Source: Stromatinia cepivora
Lineage: Eukaryota > Ascomycota > Leotiomycetes > Helotiales > Sclerotiniaceae
Length of the DNA stretch: 64,000 nt
Direction: 5' to 3'
NCBI GenBank assembly: GCA_014898415.1
Contig: RCTD01000012.1
Coordinates: 682,001 to 746,000, forward strand
Positions 56,773 to 64,000 of this stretch are shown one piece after another. The stretch's first letter is position 1. The number at the start of each line of letters is the position of its first letter. The position numbers and the translations under genes are program-made. The notes below the pieces were generated by a model, which did no database searches, was not told where the DNA came from, and saw only the letters and a list, made by a program, of their open reading frames with translations.

Positions 56773-58017
56773 GAGGATTTGTGCTGCCAGAGATTCAAGG
56801 CGTCGTGAATTTTAGATTTGCGACCCTCTAGCCCTAGCGCTGACCCCCCCGCCCCCATTCCTTTTTGCGGCATGAGATCTCGGCACCGCACCTGTCATAT
56901 CTGCACTCGATGCATTTTCTGGAAATCTGTCATGGAGTTTTGGGGCAGCCAGGTCCTTTCACAGGCAGGATTCAATCCTGACAGAACCCCCGAAGTGGCT
57001 CTGGTATTTTAGAACTTTGTCCGAACATAGTCTTTCTCGACGTTTTCACACACATGAGGAATGAATGACGAAGAGATCATGAATTTAGGAAGATATTCCG
57101 CTACATGCAATGGTAATCATTCCTTGAGCTACCGATAAATTGGGGCACCACGGCACATTTCGGGGTACGTACCGGGCCACCAACTTGCATAATCGGCGTA
57201 TGTATCCAATCGTACCCTGGAAATAGTCCATCTTTCCTCCAACGCCAGTCTGAATTCGGACAAAAGTCACATGGGTCCAGATTTTGGATTCATGTGTGTG
57301 TTCTTGATTGATCAGCCCGGATTTTGGAAATATCCTACTTTAGATGATCTCATGTATCTCTAATTCAAACATCGGTACATCCGAAGTAGAAGAATGCTGC
57401 ACGAACTGACCCCATTTCATTTTTATGTGAGTCGGAGAGAAAGAAAAGCTATAGACACCTTTATAGGTTGATTAGATGTTGGCGAACTAGGGCAGAAGTG
57501 AGGTGAAACTTCCGGCTATGAAGCTTGGAAGTTAAGTTGACAATTTCAACCGTCGAAGATGTGGAACCCTACTCGAGGGAATAGGTAGCACCCGTTTCAA
57601 GGGTAAGGTCGTACGGATAGCCGACTGGTAACTGTGCTCCTGCTGGATAATGTCATGGCCTCAGAGCTCCAAGCCATGGCATTAGAGGGTTCGATGTACT
57701 ATAAAGTACATATAGTCTCCACCTCTTCGTAATAGTGATTCGTTTCTCCCCTTATTCAATTGGTGCAGGATAACGTGTTGTGGATTTTAGCGACCACGCC
57801 AAGGATTAGTCATTGCCATTAGTTTTGCATGATCTAGCCAAGAAGAAATATTCAATCGAGAAATGCAAATCAGTTGATGGCTTGTCTGAAATCAAGCATG
57901 CTTATTTCATCATATCCTATTGGGAACTACGTCACAAAAAGTGGCATTCAAGGAGCCATCAAAGTTGTCTCAAAACATCACAGAGTTTTCTTCGCTTGGA
58001 AGATGACCATTCCCAAC
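56773..58017. other. Gene-poor interval
   Basis: No coherent coding sequence. It lies between the MITE pair and the 3' end of the reductase gene. Confidence 0.4.
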
Positions 58018-59124
58018 TCAAGCCTTACCCAATTTCTTTTCCAGGTTCAAAAATTCCACAACTTGATCGTGAATTGTCGTTTCCAGGTTTCTAAACTCCA
58101 TTCCAAGCTCCTTCCTAGCCTTCTCCTTGCTGACTGTATATGCATTTTCGACTTGCACAGTCGACGGATCAGGAGTTTTATCCTTCAATTGTGGGAAATG
58201 CTTCCTGATAACCTCGCACACTTGAGCATATGTATAAGCACCACCGGCAGTGAGAAAACGTTGACCAGCAGCTTCGGCAGATTCATAGGCTCGAGCATGA
58301 ACTTCTCCCACATCGCGGACATCGACAAAGCCGAAGAAATTGGTGCTTGGAACTGTCTTTTCGGATCCATTTATAAGGCGATAAATATCTGCTGAAGATG
58401 TATTTAGGTGATCAAGGGATGTGACGTTTTGCGCATTGGGCCCGTATACCATAGGAGGACAGATGATCGAAAGATTGAAGTTGGGCTTGTTTTCTTTAAC
58501 AAAATCCCACGCCGCCTTTTCAGCAAACGCTTTTGATGCACAGTAGGAGACTTCCACGGAAGTTTTGGAATTTGCTGCAACATCATAGGTGATGGGGTTC
58601 CAGTCCTTCTCACTGTATGTATAACCAGGCCGAAGTCCCTTGTCCATATCTATGATTGCGGCGAAGGATGAGGTAACTATGATACGCTTTACTTGAGGAG
58701 CATTCTTTTGAACAGCTTTCAAGATATTGGTTGTACCTTTCATAGCTGGAATGAGAAGGTCATGCTCATAATCCTTAACGTCAAAGACAAATGGAGAGGC
58801 CGAATGAACCACCTGGTGAATGTGAGTGAGCAGCTTGTAGTTTCTGATATGATTACTTACGCCATCGACACCTTTCACTGCCTGATCGAAGGCTCCTTCT
58901 TCGACGATATCTTTGACAACTGCATGTGAAAGCTGATTGGCGTATTTGCTGAAACTTTTCTCTAGAGCCTCCCCTTTATCTGAACTCCGAACAGTGGTTC
59001 GAACATTGTAGCCTCGAGATAAAAAGGCATCCAGAATTTGGGCTGCCACGAAACCGTTACCACCAGTAACTAGAATTGTCTTGCCCTTTCCAGGGATTGG
59101 ATTATACCACTTGGTTGTGCTCAT
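58018..59124 (-). CDS. GRE2-type NADPH-dependent reductase (extended SDR)
   Basis: Two exons, 59124-58861 and 58812-58018, give 352 residues. The 48-bp intron is a multiple of three and open, so an unspliced reading is also possible, but the GTAAGT donor and CACCAG acceptor are clean. It is an extended short-chain dehydrogenase of the methylglyoxal/isovaleraldehyde reductase (Gre2) or dihydroflavonol-4-reductase-like type. The cofactor loop is ILVTGGNGFVAAQIL at about 16-30, with Ala in place of the usual Gly-x-x (GFVAAQ). VHSASPF follows, then the catalytic Tyr and Lys in SYCASKAFAEKAAW, and ICPPMVYGP. The C-terminal end is EFLNLEKKLGKA. The start MSTTKWYNP is the first Met before the loop. 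Intact, unlike its neighbours. Confidence 0.9.
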   Translation of the reverse strand: MSTTKWYNPIPGKGKTILVTGGNGFVAAQILDAFLSRGYNVRTTVRSSDKGEALEKSFSKYANQLSHAVVKDIVEEGAFDQAVKGVDGVSNHIRNYKLLTHIHQVVHSASPFVFDVKDYEHDLLIPAMKGTTNILKAVQKNAPQVKRIIVTSSFAAIIDMDKGLRPGYTYSEKDWNPITYDVAANSKTSVEVSYCASKAFAEKAAWDFVKENKPNFNLSIICPPMVYGPNAQNVTSLDHLNTSSADIYRLINGSEKTVPSTNFFGFVDVRDVGEVHARAYESAEAAGQRFLTAGGAYTYAQVCEVIRKHFPQLKDKTPDPSTVQVENAYTVSKEKARKELGMEFRNLETTIHDQVVEFLNLEKKLGKA

Positions 59125-61177
59125 GGTTAAGAATACGAAAAGAATTAGTGATATCGAGTAGATTCCCAGTAGGTATAAATTAATTAGAGCTTGAAAGGTT
59201 AGATATTGATGGTATGATAAGTGAAGTGATAATTGGAATGAGGGGTTCTCCGCGAACGGAAATATCAAAAATGTGTATATTCTTTCACCACCAGCTTTGC
59301 TGGCTTTGTTTGGGTACTAAACTCCATGATTATTCCTAGGTATTTCCAATGATGAGCATGCAGCGAACAGGAACGTGATGCCATTTGGTTGCTTTTTGGA
59401 CAACTCTCTGAACTCAATATTTTGGGTAATATTATTGGTCAGTCGGCGTTAATGACTACAGAAAAGCATCAGCATCGGCAACAATCAGCAAAATATTCAA
59501 TCCATCTTATAATGAATGACAAGTCCGATTGAAATCCGTGCAGGAATAAAGCGCGTTTTTACACCACACAACACCATTCAGCCTTGATTAATCATCAGAA
59601 CTTTAATCTTGTCGGTGCAAGCTTCCTCTACCCACAACAGTATTCATCATGTCTTCAACAAATCACGCTCAACATACAGTCCGGCGGCTGGGGATGCGTT
59701 CAGCACGTTTCGAAATACTGATCACCTCGTAGCATTAATGGAAATCATCTTTGAGTGACGCGTCCGCACTTCCGCGAGTATTGTGCGAACAATCAGCAAA
59801 ACATTGCGATCCCGACCAAACCTTTCGTCATGTAGGAAATCACGGTGGACGTTTACTGCCATGAGAGAATGTACCTCGAAACCATACAACCTGGAATAAT
59901 TGGGAAATTTCAAACAAAATTGTGGGAGCTGTCGCGAGCCTGTAGGCTGAGAACGGGATTCTAAATGGTGGCCTAAAATCCAAACACTTGCTATATCGAA
60001 ATTGAGTAACCTAGATGCCCACAAAATAAGCCGCAGCCTGGTATATGGTTACACCGAGCCCTAATAAATTGTGTGTGCCTACACACGTTACTAGGGCTCG
60101 GTGTGTATGGTGGAAGGAGCAGAGACAAGTAATCTTATATTTTCTCATTGCTGTGGTAGTGGACAGCGCCTGGTAGACGGAAATCCACCAAGAATGGCGC
60201 AGTGGGACAAGCTCACCGGGTGGGCCCTGACTTATTTGAAGGACTTTGTTTCAAAAGTTTCGGATTCCAGTAACTGGAAAATAAAATCCTGTTCCAGAAG
60301 AAAGTACATCCAGGTAGCAAGGCTCTGGGGAAGGTTACTTGCCAATATGCTTATATAACGGGGAGTGGTGAAGATCATTCATCTATATTGATGTAAGGTG
60401 AGCCGTACTAGTTTTCTTTTCAGGGTATGATAAATGCATCTCGAACAGAGTCTCTAGTCAGAATCTCTCTAATATCAGCGTTTCCCGATTTATTTAGACC
60501 AAAAGTCTGGCTAGATTTTCCATGTACTCCTTGGTTACACAATCCTGCCTGCACATTATCAGTTTCTGAAAACTCGTTTCCCGCTATTATATCAGAAATA
60601 CCAAGCTACTCAGCCATCGACGGTATGTACGTATCTATGGCAAAATGGAAGTCTGAGGTTGTAAAAAGGGGTGTCGAATATACAAGTGTTAATCGGCACT
60701 CTACTTAAGCCCTATGGAATCTGTGACAATGCGTCAGATCATATTTAAACTTTCGCATTTGCGTATTCGGGTTTCTTAGCCCCACTCGTACTGTTCCAGC
60801 CAAAATAATTTCTCTGATCCCAGATGAACTTTGCTATACGCTATGCGACGTGATTTAATTGGTTCAATCTTTCCTTAAGCTTTTTCTGCTGTGCCTATTT
60901 GTGCTATTTATGCTATTTTGATTTTTCGATATGGGATGCCAGGTATCGACATCGTGCTTCAACGTTCTACGATCTTTTCACATAGTAAATATCATATGCG
61001 ATAACTATCACGATGAATCTCATGTCTTCCTATGTAAGTGAGGAGTCTCTTCTCGAGAAAATTAATCCTTTCAACGCATCAAATCATCTTTCGTCTAATA
61101 TCTAAACTCTATTTGAGTTTGACATCTTTCCACCTTTCTCCATATTCACATCTTGATAACACACAAGAAACGCAATC
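59125..61177. other. Gene-poor interval with a hairpin
   Basis: Two kilobases without a supported gene. Plus-strand frames at 60101-60358 and 60427-60708 lack family character. It contains the hairpin at 60051-60104. The last 150 bp are the leader of the RTA1-like gene. Confidence 0.45.
60051..60104. repeat. Perfect 13-bp inverted repeat (hairpin)
   Basis: ACACCGAGCCCTA at 60051-60063 is the exact complement of TAGGGCTCGGTGT at 60092-60104. GTGTGT and ACACAC pair inside the loop, extending the structure. No target duplication is evident, so it could be a relic of a small element. Confidence 0.8.
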
Positions 61178-62169
61178 ATGGTAGCCACAGCGACCCTTGA
61201 TTCATGTGCGTACTACTGCTATGTACCGGTAATGATGACCGGTGCGATGTTTGCAGCAACCTTCGTCCAAACCACGGCCTTACACTTATATCAAATATCA
61301 CGATCTAAAACCAAGTTCTTCATCCCCATTGTAGTAGGAGGTTTACGTTAGTCCGCCCTTTCTATATCAGAGACTCAATCACCTATACTAATATTCACCA
61401 ATAGTCGAAGCAATCGGTTAATGCATGCCGCATCATCTCACACTTCGAAGCACCAAATTTCTCGGTTATCCCTTTTGCCATCCAATACACCTGTATCCTC
61501 GTCGCACCAACCATCATGGCAGCAGCAGTTTGCATGCACTACGAACATATCGTCAAAGCCGTGGGCGGCGAATCACTTTCACCAATTCGCCTAAGCAAAT
61601 TCCAAAAGATCTTCCTCTTTTTCGATTGTTTCTCCGCCTTGATCATCATCGTCGGTTCTATTCTCCGTCTTATGACTACTATGCCTGTTAGTTGGATTAG
61701 ACTTGGTAATCTACTCGTCCTGATGGGATTAGGTGAACAACTCCCTTTCCTGGTAATCTTCGTCTTCACGGTTGCGAAATTCCAATATAATATCTCGCGC
61801 AATCCTTTCCAACGTCTTTCCGCAAGCACGATTCCGAAATCCTCTCGTGCGGATATCCCGTATAAGAGACATTCAGTCGCTTTATATATCGCTTCTGCTC
61901 TGATCGCCACCCGATCTATGGTCCGTTTGATTGAGAATTTGACGGGTACGACTGGGCTTATTAGAAGCAATGAGATGCTCTTGATCATTTTTGATGCCAC
62001 GCTCATGCTCAATATGATGTTTCTTTTTCATTACATTCATCCCAGTGAGATTGCCGCGTGGGAAACATTTGATGCGAGTGATGGGGCCAATACTTCGCGT
62101 CCATATTTTGCGGGGATGAAGGTTTGGCAGGGGAAGAGATTGAGTCGGGAGGATACGATAGAGCTTTAG
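61178..62169 (+). pseudogene. RTA1-like membrane protein, one frameshift
   Basis: RTA1-like family of seven-helix fungal membrane proteins (lipid-translocating exporter / 7-aminocholesterol-resistance type). Exon 1 is 61178-61346 and exon 2 starts at 61405. Exon 1 gives YYCYVPVMMTGAMFAATFVQ and FIPIVVGGL. Exon 2 opens EAIG, then a stop (GGTTAATGC); the family frame resumes as ACRIISHFEAPNFSVIPFAI and continues through several helices to the end (SREDTIEL, stop 62167-62169). One extra A in GGTTAATGC, inside the conserved (E)xIGYxxR motif, explains the break. Everything else is intact, so either a very recent inactivation or a base error. Transport substrate unknown. Confidence 0.8.
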
Positions 62170-62390
62170 AGAAAGGGACATGGGCGAGGGGTCAATTGAG
62201 AAGATGGAGCTGGGTTTATGGCTTTTGGTATAGTTTGATTAGATATCCTGGAGTTTGGTCATTGCGAATATGGGGATTTGAAGCGGTGGTTTAGGAAAGG
62301 AAACTGCATCATCATTCATTTCATTTGTTAGAATAAGCAGATATAGGTATAGAGTGGAACGAATGGAGCGTATCAAACAATGCTCATTTT

Positions 62391-63485
62391 TCATTTTCTA
62401 TCCTTTTCAAACCCACTCTTCCTTCCAACTCTCATCCCACAAAAAACCATACCATAAGGTCTTCCAAAAAACCCATTCACCTGATCCCTTGCCTCAAACT
62501 GCACCCAATGAATGCCCCATAGTCCCCACCTCCCTCGCAGCCAAATCTCTAGCAAAACAGCTGCACCCGCCCCGAAACACTTCCCATCCCCACAACACTC
62601 CCATGACTCTGCCCAATAAAAAGTGCACGGCACGGAATCTGTGGGTCAAGTTTATCGTCTATTTCTTCTTGGATACCAAGATGTTGTCCATAGCGACAAT
62701 GGTACCGATTTGTGGGGCCGTGGAAACTAGAATCAGAAAAAATGAGAGAGCGGGTGGAAGCATAGGTTGGGGTTTGCCAAGTTGGTGGAAGAGTGATGTA
62801 ATTTTCTTTTAGCGAGGTGGATAGGGCGTCTAGGGGGTAAAATCTCTTGGCTGTAGCTTCTTCAGAACCATACATTAGGGAGAAAAAGCTTTCTTGCTTG
62901 GAATTTTCAGATTTTGTGATTTTGTAAATTTGTAAATTGAAGCTGATAGGTTCGAAATAAATGGAAAGATTGCACGTACATGTTCATCCATCAATTCCCA
63001 AGGATCCTCTTCAAAGAAGAATCGCATATATCCAAACCTTTCAAAGCCCAGCTCCTTCTCTGTTATCTGCCTGACTAGGTCCAAGTCAAACGGTATTCCG
63101 GGTGGTGCATATGGAACTGCTAGGAAGGTGGCCGAGAGAAATCTAGAGGGATAATAATTGGTGACTTGAGATGGAAAAAAGACTTCCGAAATCATGGCCC
63201 ACAGCATCGACTTTGTCAATTTTTTCATGGGTGAGCAAGTCGTTGATATCAATGGCCATGGTCTTGAAGATGTATGCCTAGAAGATCTGGGGCGATAATC
63301 CTATACCCTTTTGAGGCGAAGTAAGGAATCTGATACAACCAGTCATAGGATGTGGATGGAAAACCATGGAGGAAGAGAATGGTGAATTTGGAGGGTTCGG
63401 TCTTGGGGATGCTGACATATGCATAGGTTGTGCCGGAGGGAAGGGTGACGGTTTTGGAGTTGGAGAGGAATTCTACAGCTGCCAT
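62391..63485 (-). pseudogene. Epoxide-hydrolase-type alpha/beta hydrolase, disrupted
   Basis: Start MAAVEFLSNSKTVTLPSGTT, then FLHGFPSTSYDWLYQIPYFA with the HGFP oxyanion motif, and RIIAPDLLG. The segment that should follow (YGGTxKP type) is missing and the frame changes; it resumes as FKTMAIDINDLLTHE and VGHDFGS, whose catalytic Asp sits in GHDFGS. A further one-base shift gives PSQVTNYYPSRFLSATFLAV and FFFEEDPWELMDEH, then a GTACGT donor at about 62979. The remainder (SFFSLMYGSEEATAKRFYPL and a C-terminal HWVQFEARDQVNGFF block) is again in several frames. So there is an internal deletion of roughly 13 codons plus several frameshifts. Not functional as read; the ancestral enzyme opened epoxides to diols. 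Confidence 0.75.
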
Positions 63486-64000
63486 TGCGAAGCTTGGAAT
63501 TTTGGAAGTAAATGAAAATGTGTTTAACTTGGGACAAGCAAATGTGAATGAGAAGAAAGTAGTATATGTATGAAACATCATCATAGGCTGTGCCGCAGAC
63601 CGCAACAGTTGGAAGCTTTCGTGAGAAAAAGAAACGACGACATGAAAGCTTGCAAGTAATTGAAAATATGGAAAACAAAGTTGAGAATAATGCATGAGGT
63701 ACTCTCGAGTTTACGAGGTGCCGGTTTTGCAAGTTGGTCGCTGGATGAGATCTCATAAACCCATAATTTCGCAGAGCCCGTAAATTGTACACCTCAAACC
63801 TCATGATTCTCTTACATAAGTCAGAATCGATCTTCCCCCAACATTCAGGTCTCGAATCTTTATCAGATATCATGTTATGGTCCCTCTCAGCTGTTGTATA
63901 GCGTATTCACTATACAGGATGATCACCTGAGATATTTTAATTGCCTGGTGCTTCCGCAAGAAGGTCCTTGACTCATTGTTGCTTCTGAATTTCTTCATAG
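63486..64000. other. Right-edge region upstream of the hydrolase remnant
   Basis: No supported gene to the window end; minus-strand frames here lack family character. It would be the promoter region of the disrupted hydrolase. Confidence 0.4.

Overview
The window looks like nuclear DNA of a filamentous ascomycete. Genes are split by short (about 45-130 bp) GT..AG introns with fungal branch sites, spacing is about 3 kb per gene, and the products include fungal versions of MPP10, NUP133, SWC4 and Yck-type casein kinase, RTA1-like proteins and homeobox/C2H2 regulators. Protein character suggests Leotiomycetes, probably Sclerotiniaceae (Botrytis/Sclerotinia-like); that assignment is inference from remembered family appearance, not a search.

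Layout. 0.6-21 kb is a conserved housekeeping block: MPP10 (rRNA processing), an AFG1-type mitochondrial ATPase, NUP133, a 4-kb repeat-rich intergenic region, a membrane-anchored casein kinase I, an alpha-class p24 cargo receptor, and SWC4 (chromatin). 22-30 kb carries, all on the minus strand, an HSL-type alpha/beta hydrolase, a macro-domain protein, a stand-alone RNA-ligase-fold protein and an unrecognised protein with a glycine-rich hydrophobic segment. 30-33.7 kb is gene-poor and holds a 518-bp hAT-like MITE (36-bp perfect terminal inverted repeats, 8-bp target duplication) and a gene remnant. 33.8-43 kb has an unrecognised coiled-coil gene, mitochondrial aspartate aminotransferase with a 3-nt micro-exon, nicotinamide riboside kinase and a PIG3-like quinone oxidoreductase.

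44-64 kb is an accessory region full of broken genes: a 3-beta-HSD-like dehydrogenase (three frameshifts), an ERG28-like paralogue (internal stop), a fungal-specific coiled-coil gene (stop plus frameshifts), an Hsp70-like gene (two frameshifts), an unrecognised remnant, an RTA1-like gene (one frameshift) and an epoxide-hydrolase-like gene (deletion plus frameshifts). Intact genes lie among them: a homeodomain/C2H2 regulator and a GRE2-type reductase. Two related Stowaway-like MITEs lie at 56.2-56.8 kb.

Working together: the first third is core RNA, nuclear and secretory function. The macro-domain protein and the RNA-ligase-fold protein are adjacent on the same strand and could touch the same RNA-end/ADP-ribose chemistry, which is speculative. 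The single-base frameshifts may reflect real decay or assembly errors; the sequence alone cannot decide.
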